A stretch of 64,000 bases of DNA from Clostridia bacterium (GTDB taxonomy: Bacteria; Bacillota; Clostridia; Christensenellales; Borkfalkiaceae): NCBI GenBank assembly GCA_029066845.1, contig JAIEFR010000003.1:48676-112675 (forward strand), in the 5' to 3' direction. Shown in pieces: positions 25,818-34,115 of this stretch; the first letter of the stretch is position 1, and every line of letters begins with the position of its first letter. The notes under the pieces were generated by a model, which was not told the origin of the DNA, did not search any database, and was given only the letters and a program-made list of their open reading frames with translations. A program made the position numbers and the translations under genes.

Positions 25818-25926
25818 GTCTTGGGAGTGAAGTTTTGAAAATCGTTGGGAGTGCTTTATCTTGTGGTTTTGGGACTACCAAAAACCACTATATGTTGTGG
25901 TGGTCGTATTGATTAACTCCTCTGAC
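25811..25926 (+). repeat. 116-bp direct repeat, copy 2 (right edge of the island)
   Basis: Second copy of the repeat at 20931-21046, offset by 4880 bases. It is followed immediately by TCCGTCATT, so bases 25920-25935 (CTCTGACTCCGTCATT) equal bases 5570-5585 in the anticodon arm of tRNA-Gln. The next bases are the stop codon of the ABC permease gene, where the core-genome style of sequence resumes. Confidence 0.85.
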
Positions 25927-25933
25927 TCCGTCA

Positions 25934-28276
25934 TTACTCTCCGGCAAGCAAGGCGCGGGGAGCTATTTTTTTGACTTTGAGAGATAACAGACAGGCGATG
26001 CCGAAGGACAGCAAAATCAAGACTACTCCCGCACCCGAAATAAAGCCGACGGGGACGGTAAACGTGCATTTCAAAATACCGAGGCTGCTGAAAAATACGC
26101 TTAAAATCGGGTTAATAACCAGACTGCTTACAACCAGTCCCACCACCGTTGAAAGAATAATTGCGGGCATAAACGACAGCGCCGTCTGCAAAATCAGCTG
26201 CCTTGTAGTAAAGCCCAAAGACTTCAAAATTCCGTAGTCGCGCTTTTTATTGTTGAGCATTGTGCGCACCAGCAGATACAGCACGAACGCGACTATTATC
26301 ACCGAAAGCACTAGTATAGCTATAACTATTATAGTCATAAGCGAAACGTAAACGTTTGCCGCAGCTCCAATGGTAGCGTCTATGTTTATCGTAGTGTTCA
26401 CCGCGTCCGCAAACTTTTCTTTTATTTGCGCGTTGAACGCGTCGATATCCGTTCCATCATTAAGATTAATATAATAGCTTGTATTGGTAATCGTACCCAG
26501 GCGTTTATAGCCCGAACGGGTTAAAAGTCCGTCGCGCCCCAAATAATTGGTAACCTGCGTCAAACCGCTTATAAGATATATTTCGGTCTTGCCGTTTGCC
26601 GTAATTTCGATTTCGTTGCCTACTTTTAAGCCCTTCTCTTTGGCATACTTCGCACCGACGGCAATTTCATTTTCGTATTTAGGAAATCTTCCGTCGTACA
26701 TAACGGATGAATTGTTTACCTTGGAAAAGTCGTCGCAAACAATTGTCAACAGTTGGGCTCCGCCCGTATGCGTAACGCTTATACTGGTATACAAATACGC
26801 TTTTTCTACCCGGCTGTCGGCATTTAATTCCTGTAAAAACTCGTTCTCGGAATCGACGTTCACGCTGATACAGCTGCTCGCCGTTTCGCCGACCATCAGA
26901 CTGAGAAAGGGCGTAACGTCGGCAATCATATTTGCGGTCATAATACCCGAAAACACGACGACGAGCGAGAGCACCAGCATAGTTATACAAACGGTTATAT
27001 TGTGCTTTACGCCCGAAAGTGTGGTTTTGAGAGCAAGCGCAAAATTCAAAGGCGCTTTGGTTCTTTCGAGAGGAACGTGATTGCGCTTAAAGTTATGCGT
27101 CTGCACGCCCGACCTCAGCGCCACGATAGGCTCCACCTTTTTAATTCTGCGCGAGGCAAGCCAAACCACGAGAGCAACCGCACCGCCAAGAATTGCAAGC
27201 GCAATAATTATCGGCAACGGCAAAAAGCGGATTGCATAAGGTATACCCGTCTGCGTAATCATCATCGAGTTTAAGGCAGGGAATATGCAATAGGAAAGCC
27301 CCGCCCCCGCTATTGCCGATATTAAAGTCAGCCCTAAAAACTGCAACAGAAGCGAACATATGAGTTGCCTTGAAGTATAGCCTGCGGCTTTTAGCGCGCC
27401 GAGATTTTTCAGGTTTACCTGAATATAATTTGCGATATTAGAAATTATTACTACGAGCGCAATTAAGAGAACGAAAAACGCCATTGCGCTTATTACGCTG
27501 GAACAGATTCCTTGCGAGATATAGCGCGCCTGCACGACCATATCGTAACCGTTGCTTATCATATTGAGGTTGGGAAAACTACCCGAAACCGCGCTTTTAA
27601 GCTCCGCTTCGAAATCTACGTTTTCCGACTTGTCGTTAAGGCGAACGGAGCACAAAGTTGATTTGGGCGCATAGCCCCAGGTTTCAAGCTCGGCATACTT
27701 GTCTTCCGTAAGCATAATCTCAGTCAGACCGCAATTATGCGAACCCGCCATAACACTGTTGAAAAATCCGCAGACGGTGTACTCGACGGTATGACTGCCG
27801 ATAGAAATTTCAAAAGGTTTTCCGACGGCAATATCGCTTGATTTATAAATCATAGGCATATATATGCCGCTCGAAAACGTACCGTCCTCCACGACCTCCG
27901 CTTTGCCGACGGTGCGGGAGAGCGCCGTTTGCTTTTCCACAAAGACAAACCAGCTGGACATTTCTCCGCCGTTATACGGAAAGGTTACCGTCATATGCAT
28001 ACAGCTGTCCAGACGGTACTGTTCTACGCGCTCGTCATTGTCAAGCGTTTGCGACAGAAAGTCACGGACTGCGCCGCTCTCATCATCGACCGCAATAGTT
28101 ACGTGCTCGGCGTTGAGCTTTTTATGGTAGCGGTCGAAGTTGACTTTGTAGTCCATAGACAGCATAAGCCAAAGATTTAAAAGCATTGCCGCAATAAAGA
28201 TAAGCACGACGATAGCAACCGTCTGCCCCTTTGCCCTGCGCATATTGGAGCGCGCAATAAGAAAAAGCTTTCTCAT
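25934..28276 (-). CDS. ABC transporter permease, FtsX/MacB type
   Basis: A 780-residue permease. An N-terminal span (RGQTVAIVVLIFIAAML) is followed by an extracellular MacB-like domain and a first FtsX block of three spans (about 265-390). A further span and a second extracellular domain come next, then a second FtsX block (about 650-770). It works with the ATPase gene next to it and is controlled by the adjacent two-component pair. Such sets usually export peptides or protect against antimicrobial peptides. The substrate is not evident. The stop codon coincides with the edge of the accessory island. Confidence 0.9.
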   Translation of the reverse strand: MRKLFLIARSNMRRAKGQTVAIVVLIFIAAMLLNLWLMLSMDYKVNFDRYHKKLNAEHVTIAVDDESGAVRDFLSQTLDNDERVEQYRLDSCMHMTVTFPYNGGEMSSWFVFVEKQTALSRTVGKAEVVEDGTFSSGIYMPMIYKSSDIAVGKPFEISIGSHTVEYTVCGFFNSVMAGSHNCGLTEIMLTEDKYAELETWGYAPKSTLCSVRLNDKSENVDFEAELKSAVSGSFPNLNMISNGYDMVVQARYISQGICSSVISAMAFFVLLIALVVIISNIANYIQVNLKNLGALKAAGYTSRQLICSLLLQFLGLTLISAIAGAGLSYCIFPALNSMMITQTGIPYAIRFLPLPIIIALAILGGAVALVVWLASRRIKKVEPIVALRSGVQTHNFKRNHVPLERTKAPLNFALALKTTLSGVKHNITVCITMLVLSLVVVFSGIMTANMIADVTPFLSLMVGETASSCISVNVDSENEFLQELNADSRVEKAYLYTSISVTHTGGAQLLTIVCDDFSKVNNSSVMYDGRFPKYENEIAVGAKYAKEKGLKVGNEIEITANGKTEIYLISGLTQVTNYLGRDGLLTRSGYKRLGTITNTSYYINLNDGTDIDAFNAQIKEKFADAVNTTINIDATIGAAANVYVSLMTIIVIAILVLSVIIVAFVLYLLVRTMLNNKKRDYGILKSLGFTTRQLILQTALSFMPAIILSTVVGLVVSSLVINPILSVFFSSLGILKCTFTVPVGFISGAGVVLILLSFGIACLLSLKVKKIAPRALLAGE

Positions 28277-28277
28277 A

Positions 28278-29036
28278 TTACCACCCCATTTCTTTGAGGA
28301 ATGCGGAAAGCTTTTCGTGCCTTGCCGTATCGCCGTGCGAATATTTGCCCAGGTCGCACTCGCCTAAAATTACGCCGTCCTTTAAGTACAGAATACGGTT
28401 GCCGCGGCGCGCCGAACGCATATCGTGCGTGACCATTACAACGCTCTGCCCCTGCTCGTTAAACTTGGTGAGAGTGTCTAGAACGTCAAGTCCCGTCTTG
28501 GAGTTGAGCGCGCCAGTAGGCTCGTCGGCGAAGAGTATTTCGGGGCTGTTTATAAGTGCGCGCACTATACCCACGCGCTGAGCCTCGCCGCCCGAAATCT
28601 GAGTGGGAAATTTGTGCTGCGTTTCTTCGGGAATATCCACCGCCGCAAACAGCTGTTTTGCCCTTGCAACAAGCGCCCTTTTATCCTTGTTTACAAGCAG
28701 TCCCGCGGCAAGCACGTTGTCCATAACCGACATTCCGTCAATCAGATAAATCTGCTGAAATACGAAGCCGCAGTGGTCGCGGCGGAACACCGCAAGCCCG
28801 TCCTGCGATAAATTTGAAATGACTTTATCGCCGAAGGTTATCGTGCCGAGGGTGGGCGTATCCATACCCGAAAGAGCGTACAAAAGCGTAGACTTGCCCG
28901 CGCCGCTCGCGCCCATAATTACGGTGAAATCGCCCCGGTAAAGTTCGAGGTCGATGTTCTTTAAAACGTGTTGCTGCTGACCTCCGTTAGAGAAGGTCTT
29001 GCTTAAATCCTGAGTTTTAAGAAGCGTGTTTTTCAT
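28278..29036 (-). CDS. ABC transporter ATPase (LolD/MacB type)
   Basis: 252 residues with Walker A GASGAGKST (42-50), Q-loop VFQQIYL, signature ISGGEAQRVGI, Walker B ILFADEPTGAL and the switch histidine in VTHD. It stops one base before the permease ATG, so the two are translationally linked. AAAGGAG precedes its ATG. Transcription probably depends on the response regulator encoded upstream, whose likely binding sites lie at 29076-29113. Confidence 0.95.
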   Translation of the reverse strand: MKNTLLKTQDLSKTFSNGGQQQHVLKNIDLELYRGDFTVIMGASGAGKSTLLYALSGMDTPTLGTITFGDKVISNLSQDGLAVFRRDHCGFVFQQIYLIDGMSVMDNVLAAGLLVNKDKRALVARAKQLFAAVDIPEETQHKFPTQISGGEAQRVGIVRALINSPEILFADEPTGALNSKTGLDVLDTLTKFNEQGQSVVMVTHDMRSARRGNRILYLKDGVILGECDLGKYSHGDTARHEKLSAFLKEMGW

Positions 29037-29058
29037 AGTTTTTCTCCTTTACCCCCGT

Positions 29059-29113
29059 AATATAGCGCAATTAAACCTTAAATGACTTTAATATTTTCTT
29101 AAATATTCCTTAA
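29059..29113 (-). promoter_or_regulatory. ABC operon promoter with four TTAAG-type boxes
   Basis: On the minus strand TTAAGG (29108-29113), TTAAGA (29097-29102), TTAAAG (29086-29091) and TTAAGG (29076-29081) lie 10-11 bases apart. A TATATT -10 box follows (29059-29064) with no good -35. The boxes overlap the stop codon of the kinase gene. The same motif pair occurs before the response-regulator gene. Confidence 0.6.
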
Positions 29114-30360
29114 TTCTTGCCGCTCAGCAGTAAGGTGACGGTCACTTTCAGACCGTGCGCACCGTTTTCTATATTCAGCCCGCCGAGCATCTCTTTCATA
29201 AAGTAATCGGAAATATAGAGTCCCAGCCCCGCGCCTTCGGTGTTGGCGGAATTGCTGCCGCGTTTAAACTTTTCCCTGAGCACGGGAAGCTCCTCCTGCG
29301 GCACTCCACCGCCGCAATCTTCTATGATTATGTTGATACGGTCGTCGGTTTTTTCCGCCGTTACGGTTATAGCCGTCTTTGCGTATTTGTATGAGTTGGC
29401 AAAGATATTGTCGAACACCTGTTGCAGCCGCAACCCGTCGGCATACACCAGACATTCGGGCAGTTCGGGAATTGTCGCGCGGTGCATATAGTCGGCGTTT
29501 TCGAGCATAGCTTTCACCTGCCCGCTCTGTATATTAGTCGGCGCAACGGTCAGCTGCTGCAGTTCCTCCAGCGTTGCCGTGAACAGGTTGGTGACCAGCG
29601 TGTTTATCTGGTCCGCCTTGCCTATTATCTGCGTGTAGTTAGCCTTGTCCTTACCGTTTGCCGCAACGGCAAGCCCGACCTCGGAAACGGCTTTAATGCT
29701 TGCCACGGGCGTCTTTATATCGTGGGAAAGCTTTGCGACAAGCTCCTTCTTGCTTGCGTTAGCCTGCGCCTCGGCTATGCGCGCCTTTTTAAGCTCGCTG
29801 CGCATTATATCGAAGCTTTCGGTGAACGCGCCGAAAAGGTTGCGTCTGTCCATTTCCAGCGGAATATCAAGATTGCCTCCCGCCACGCGCGCGGCAAACC
29901 CCTTGAGCTTGCGGAAGGGTCTTATGACCGTAAAGTGAATATACACTGCGTACCCTATGCAGACGGCACACTGCACGGCGGTTGCAACCGACAGCACGGT
30001 TATTGCCGTCCGCTTCTGATATTGCAGAGTGCGCGCTCCGTCGTTGTATATTAAAATTTTGCCCTGCTCTATATCGATTATGGTATCCCTGTGCGCGATT
30101 GCCTGATTTACGCTTTCGGAAAGTTCCTCCCGCGTTTTGTAAATAACGTTGCCGCCGTGATCCAGCACAACGTAGTCGAGAGAGGTCGGGTTTATATGCT
30201 CCTCAAGATTATCGAAATCGCGCGTTACCGACTGCACCGCTTCGTTTACCGCAACCGTATCCTGCGTGAAGTCGGGCGACTGCACGGCAAAGATAATAAG
30301 CGTGATTATCTCGGCAATGAGCACGAGAACAAAGCATATCAAAAACAGTTGCCTTTTCAT
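29110..30360 (-). CDS. Membrane sensor histidine kinase of the ABC operon
   Basis: 416 residues. Two membrane spans (about 5-27 and 119-140) frame a short extracellular domain, followed by a HAMP linker. The phospho-accepting H213 lies in KLSHDIKTPVA. The N-box is FDNIFANSYKYA, the G-boxes DCGGGVP and GAGLGLYI. Its ATG overlaps the regulator's stop codon (ATGA). It is an OmpR/EnvZ-type partner of the upstream regulator and probably senses envelope stress or an antimicrobial peptide. Confidence 0.93.
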   Translation of the reverse strand: MKRQLFLICFVLVLIAEIITLIIFAVQSPDFTQDTVAVNEAVQSVTRDFDNLEEHINPTSLDYVVLDHGGNVIYKTREELSESVNQAIAHRDTIIDIEQGKILIYNDGARTLQYQKRTAITVLSVATAVQCAVCIGYAVYIHFTVIRPFRKLKGFAARVAGGNLDIPLEMDRRNLFGAFTESFDIMRSELKKARIAEAQANASKKELVAKLSHDIKTPVASIKAVSEVGLAVAANGKDKANYTQIIGKADQINTLVTNLFTATLEELQQLTVAPTNIQSGQVKAMLENADYMHRATIPELPECLVYADGLRLQQVFDNIFANSYKYAKTAITVTAEKTDDRINIIIEDCGGGVPQEELPVLREKFKRGSNSANTEGAGLGLYISDYFMKEMLGGLNIENGAHGLKVTVTLLLSGKN

Positions 30361-31037
30361 ACGCCGCCTCCAGTAAACTTATAGCCGTCGCCCCAGACGG
30401 TGAGGATATATTCGGGGGCGTTTGGGTTTTTCTCTATCGCTTCGCGCAGTCTTCTTATGTGCACGTTCAGCGTTCCGTCGCCCGTAAACTTGTCCTCCCA
30501 CACCCTTTCGAACAGTTCCTTTTTTGAAATAACTTTCCCTCTGTTTTCGATGAGGTATGCAAGCAACCTGAATTCGAGCGCGGTGAGTTTTATCAGATTG
30601 CCCCCGACATATGCCTGCTTTGCCTGGAAATTGACGGTCAGATAGCCGTCCGAATACTCCGTTTCGGCAACTTGTCCGAAACGCTTTAACACTGCCTTGA
30701 CCTTTGCAAGCAGAACGCCCAGCGAATAGGGCTTTTGCACGTAGTCGTCGCCGCCGATATTTAGCGCGACTATCTTGTCGTCGTCGCTTGTCCGCGCGGA
30801 AATGAACAGTATGGGAATGTTTGTCGTCTCGCGCAATTCCCTGCACAGGTCGAAGCCGCTTCCGTCGTCCAGATTTATATCCAGCAAAATGAGCTCGGCG
30901 GTGTTGTCCTTGAAAAACGCGCGGCAGCCGTCCGCGCCGTACACGGCAAGAGTGCTCACGCCGAAAAGGTTGAAGTATTCCGCCGTGCTGTCCGCAAGCA
31001 CTCTTTCGTCGTCCACGATAAGGCAATTATATTTCAT
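30357..31037 (-). CDS. OmpR-family response regulator of the ABC operon
   Basis: 226 residues. The receiver has D9/D10, phospho-acceptor D53 (LILLDINLDDG), and K101 in the DDYVQKPYS region. A winged-helix domain follows (LTALEFRLLAYLIENRGKV). GGAGG precedes the ATG. The paired boxes in front of this gene and in front of the ABC genes suggest that it activates both. Confidence 0.95.
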   Translation of the reverse strand: MKYNCLIVDDERVLADSTAEYFNLFGVSTLAVYGADGCRAFFKDNTAELILLDINLDDGSGFDLCRELRETTNIPILFISARTSDDDKIVALNIGGDDYVQKPYSLGVLLAKVKAVLKRFGQVAETEYSDGYLTVNFQAKQAYVGGNLIKLTALEFRLLAYLIENRGKVISKKELFERVWEDKFTGDGTLNVHIRRLREAIEKNPNAPEYILTVWGDGYKFTGGGV

Positions 31038-31054
31038 AACGCTCCTCCGTTTTA

Positions 31055-31097
31055 ATTATACCATTTTCAAAGATATAAATCTTTAACAATTCCTTAA
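31055..31097 (-). promoter_or_regulatory. Autoregulated promoter of the response regulator
   Basis: Minus-strand TATAAT (31055-31060). TTAAAG (31081-31086) overlaps the -35 region and TTAAGG (31092-31097) lies 11 bases further up. The order TTAAGG-N5-TTAAAG resembles the array before the ABC genes. Confidence 0.6.
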
Positions 31098-31131
31098 ATT
31101 TAGGGAAAAAGAGGTAACAGGGCGGTAATAC

Positions 31132-31160
31132 TTGTTTTCGGCGTTTTTTTGTGATACAAT
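31132..31160 (+). promoter_or_regulatory. Promoter of mgtC/sigma operon
   Basis: TTGTTT (31132-31137), 17-base spacer, TACAAT (31155-31160). Confidence 0.6.
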
Positions 31161-31201
31161 CGTAATACAATATACTACTTAGGAATAATGTGAGGTTGCT
31201 T

Positions 31202-31873
31202 ATGCCCGGCTTTATAATTCAGTCTGAAAATCTTCTTTGGCTGGAATTTCTTTTAAGATTTGTATTCGCTATCATTATCGGCTTTGCCCTCGGCGTCGAG
31301 CGGCAGATCCGCCTCAAAATTGCGGGTATAAGAATTCACGTAGTTGTTGCGGCAGGCTCGGCTCTGTTTACCATCGTTTCCCTTTACGGGTTCGGGTCCG
31401 ACGCCTCGCGCGTGGCGGCTCAGGTTGTAACCGGCATAGGCTTTATCGGCGCGGGTATGATTATGCACAGACACACCGCCGTACACGGACTTACCTCCGC
31501 GGCGGGCATCTGGCTTACGGCAGCCGTAGCTATGACTGTGGGCGCAGGTATGTATTGGGTGGCGTTGTGCGCTACGGTACTGACTATTCTTATACAACTG
31601 TTTCTGCATCTGCCCCTGCGCCTCTTCAAGGAAAAGCATCAGAACGAAATAATGATTTGCTTCAAGAGCCCTACGGACGATTGCCCGCAGATAATCAAAA
31701 ACCTTTTCGGAATAACTAGGTTTACCGAATTCAAGGCGGAACGCGTTGACGGCGAACTGATTTATACCGCCGTAATTCATACCAGAAAGCAGGTTGACGC
31801 AACGTTCGTCACCAACACGATAAATAATTACGATTATATAATCTCGATAGAAAAGTCCGAAAGCGACCGTTAA
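31202..31873 (+). CDS. MgtC/SapB-family membrane protein
   Basis: About 223 residues. The N-terminal MgtC domain has four or five spans with ALGVERQIRLKIAGIRIHV, GIGFIGAGMIM and GLTSAAGIWLTAA, all hallmarks of the family. A soluble C-terminal domain resembling ACT folds follows. MgtC proteins are tied to low magnesium and, in pathogens, to inhibition of ATP synthase; the role here is unknown. The frame could also start at GTG 31190. GAGG seven bases before ATG 31202 favours the latter. It leads an operon with the sigma-factor gene. Confidence 0.9.
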   Translation: MPGFIIQSENLLWLEFLLRFVFAIIIGFALGVERQIRLKIAGIRIHVVVAAGSALFTIVSLYGFGSDASRVAAQVVTGIGFIGAGMIMHRHTAVHGLTSAAGIWLTAAVAMTVGAGMYWVALCATVLTILIQLFLHLPLRLFKEKHQNEIMICFKSPTDDCPQIIKNLFGITRFTEFKAERVDGELIYTAVIHTRKQVDATFVTNTINNYDYIISIEKSESDR

Positions 31874-31891
31874 ATATTACGGAGACACGCA

Positions 31892-32416
31892 ATGTCGATA
31901 CTCAAAGACGAAGTGAACAAGATAATTGCGAATATTAAAAAAGGCAAGCCCGACGCCCTCAGGGAGCTGCACAACGCCACCTACGGACATTTGAAGCTGG
32001 TTGCCTTTAATTATCTTGCCGACCGCGACGACATCGAGGACGTGTTAAACGATAGCTATTTCAAGATTTATAAATACGTAAATTCCGCTAACGCCGACAG
32101 GGACGGTTATAACTGGATGTGCAAAATCGTGCAGAATTTGTGCTATGATTATAACGCCGTGCGCGGCGTTTTTAATTTTACGGACAGGCTCTCCCAGAGC
32201 AAGCTTTTTTATGACGTAGAGGACAACTTGCTGGACAACAGCCAGCTGTATGCGGCAATCGCCAAGCTCGACATAACCGACCAGGAAATCGTTTACCTGA
32301 AATTCTGGGAGGACAAGTCGTTAAAGGAAATTGCCGAAAAGAAGAAAATGAAAAAGTCGGGCGTATACTCCCGGCTTATTAAAATTATCGAAATACTTAA
32401 AGAGCAATTGAGGTGA
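31892..32416 (+). CDS. RNA polymerase sigma factor, ECF-like
   Basis: 174 residues. Region 2 covers about 20-65 (ADRDDIEDVLNDSYFKIYKYV), and region 4 is C-terminal (DQEIVYLKFWEDKSLKEIAEKKKMKKSGVYSRL), forming the -35-binding helix-turn-helix. GGAG lies seven bases before the ATG. The next gene encodes a membrane protein whose start overlaps this stop region, the usual sigma/anti-sigma arrangement. Confidence 0.88.
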   Translation: MSILKDEVNKIIANIKKGKPDALRELHNATYGHLKLVAFNYLADRDDIEDVLNDSYFKIYKYVNSANADRDGYNWMCKIVQNLCYDYNAVRGVFNFTDRLSQSKLFYDVEDNLLDNSQLYAAIAKLDITDQEIVYLKFWEDKSLKEIAEKKKMKKSGVYSRLIKIIEILKEQLR

Positions 32417-32418
32417 AT

Positions 32419-33132
32419 ATGTCAGAAGACAAAAGCATTCACAACTTAATAGAGCAACAGGACGATAAAGCCAAGCAAGAAAGCTGGGCGACAATTCAAA
32501 GCAGGCTCGAAAGCGCGGACGTTGAAAGCAACGGCGTTAAAAACGGCGTCAATACCAGAGCCGCGATATTTTCCAAAAGAGCCGTACTGTGGGCGATATG
32601 CGCGGCAGTCCTTCTTACAGCCGTAATACTGCTTATCGTACTTCTACCGCGCAAGGACGGCGGGCCCGACGTTCCCGACGGTTTTGAAGATTTCAACGGT
32701 ATGCTGGGCGCAGGCTCAGCCGGCGAGTATTCTACGGTTTCCACCGATTACACTTTAAAAGATTACGCCGCGCAGACGGGCAACGATTTCCTGTATTTCG
32801 ACTGGTACGATAAAACGACTTACGAGGATCATATCGTCAAGTCGAACGTAACCGATAAAATAATCTGCTATAAAGAAACCATATACGATGCGGAAGGCGG
32901 CTATTCGATAACGCTGAATATCACTGAGCCTACCGCTCAGATCGGTTCTCTAAGCAAATACGATTCCTGCCCGAATACCCGACAAATCAACGGCACCGAA
33001 GTCAAATGGAACAGCGACTCGTCGTCGTACTTCTCCGCCTTCGTGCACAAGGATTTCAGATACTGTATCGAAGTGAGCGAATGTCCTTCCTCCGATATAC
33101 TTATGAACTATATTGAACAGCTGTTACCTTGA
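32419..33132 (+). CDS. Putative membrane anti-sigma factor
   Basis: 237 residues: a cytoplasmic N-terminus of about 55, one span (AVLWAICAAVLLTAVILLIVLL), a Gly/Asp-rich linker and an extracellular domain of about 150. No zinc-binding anti-sigma motif is seen. The role is inferred from gene order and topology. GAGGTG overlapping the sigma stop codon points to the ATG at 32419 rather than the GTG two codons before. Confidence 0.65.
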   Translation: MSEDKSIHNLIEQQDDKAKQESWATIQSRLESADVESNGVKNGVNTRAAIFSKRAVLWAICAAVLLTAVILLIVLLPRKDGGPDVPDGFEDFNGMLGAGSAGEYSTVSTDYTLKDYAAQTGNDFLYFDWYDKTTYEDHIVKSNVTDKIICYKETIYDAEGGYSITLNITEPTAQIGSLSKYDSCPNTRQINGTEVKWNSDSSSYFSAFVHKDFRYCIEVSECPSSDILMNYIEQLLP

Positions 33133-33152
33133 AAGCTTGTACAACGCAAAAA

Positions 33153-33182
33153 AAAGGGCGCTTCCGCGGGGAAGCGCCCTTT
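33153..33182. terminator. Bidirectional terminator
   Basis: A 13-bp stem, AAAGGGCGCTTCC (33153-33165) with GGAAGCGCCCTTT (33170-33182), with an A-run before and T after. It serves the convergent anti-sigma-like and dehydrogenase genes. Confidence 0.85.
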
Positions 33183-33199
33183 CAAGTATATTCTCGAAA

Positions 33200-34000
33200 T
33201 TACGGCTGCTTGCCGATATAAGCCAAAATACCGCCGTCTACGTAGAGGATATGACCGTTGACGAAGTTGGAAGCGTCCGAAGCAAGGAATACTGCGGGAC
33301 CCGCAAGGTCTTCGGGGGTGCCCCAACGCTCCGCGGGGGTCTTTGCGATAATGAAGCTGTCGAAGGGATGACGGGAACCGTCGGGCTGCTTTTCACGCAG
33401 GGGCGCGGTCTGGGGGGTAGCGATGTATCCCGGTCCTATGCCGTTGCACTGAATGTTGTATTTGCCGTACTCGGAGCAGATATTCTTGGTGAGCATCTTC
33501 AAGCCGCCCTTTGCCGCAGCGTACGCGGATACGGTCTCTCTGCCGAGCTCGCTCATCATAGAGCAGATGTTGATAATCTTGCCGTGACCCTTTTTAATCA
33601 TCGAGGGGATAACCGCCTTGGAAACGATGAAGGGCGCGTTGAGGTCGATGTCTACAACCTTTCTGAAATCAGCCGCAGTCATTTCGGTCATAGGTATGCG
33701 GCGGATAATGCCCGCGTTGTTGACGAGAATATCGACAACGCCCACTTCCTTTTCGATTTTTGCAACGAGCGCGGTGATAGCCGCTTCGTCGGTGACGTCG
33801 CAAACGTAGCCGTGAGCCTTGATGCCCTCCGCCTTGTAAGCCGCGATGCCCTTGTCAACAAGCTCCTGGTTGATGTCGTTGAAGACGATGGTTGCGCCTG
33901 CCTGAGCGTATGCCTTGGCGATTGCAAAGCCGATGCCGTACGAAGCGCCCGTAACCCAGGCGATTTTGCCTTTCAATGAGAAATTCTGTTCGAATGCCAT
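33200..34000 (-). CDS. Short-chain dehydrogenase, gluconate 5-dehydrogenase-like
   Basis: 266 residues of the classical SDR type: TGASYGIG (17-24) binds NAD(P), NNAG (94-97), catalytic S147, Y160 and K164 (YAAAK). The C-terminal FVNGHILYVDGGILAYIG and the overall sequence style match gluconate 5-dehydrogenases (IdnO/KduD group), which reduce keto-sugar acids. No other uronate genes are nearby. AGGAG before the ATG and a TATAAT promoter (34036-34041) support the start. Confidence 0.88.
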   Translation of the reverse strand: MAFEQNFSLKGKIAWVTGASYGIGFAIAKAYAQAGATIVFNDINQELVDKGIAAYKAEGIKAHGYVCDVTDEAAITALVAKIEKEVGVVDILVNNAGIIRRIPMTEMTAADFRKVVDIDLNAPFIVSKAVIPSMIKKGHGKIINICSMMSELGRETVSAYAAAKGGLKMLTKNICSEYGKYNIQCNGIGPGYIATPQTAPLREKQPDGSRHPFDSFIIAKTPAERWGTPEDLAGPAVFLASDASNFVNGHILYVDGGILAYIGKQP

Positions 34001-34035
34001 ATATAGTTCTCCTATAAAAATTTTTGTTCTATTTA

Positions 34036-34063
34036 ATTATACCATATTTTACCAAAAAGTAAA
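34036..34063 (-). promoter_or_regulatory. Promoter of the short-chain dehydrogenase
   Basis: Minus-strand TTTACT (34058-34063), 16-base spacer, TATAAT (34036-34041). Confidence 0.6.
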
Positions 34064-34095
34064 GCGCCCGCGGCGAAATTTTTCGCCGCGGGCGC
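34064..34095 (-). terminator. Terminator of the large surface protein gene
   Basis: A perfect 15-bp stem, GCGCCCGCGGCGAAA (34064-34078) with its complement at 34081-34095, followed on the minus strand by TTTACTTTTT. Confidence 0.85.
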
Positions 34096-34115
34096 CCGTT
34101 GTGCGTTCAGCCCTT

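Noticed and set aside
33113..33979. 288-residue plus-strand frame opposite the dehydrogenase
   Set aside because: Antisense shadow of a well-supported SDR gene; it also starts inside the anti-sigma-like gene.
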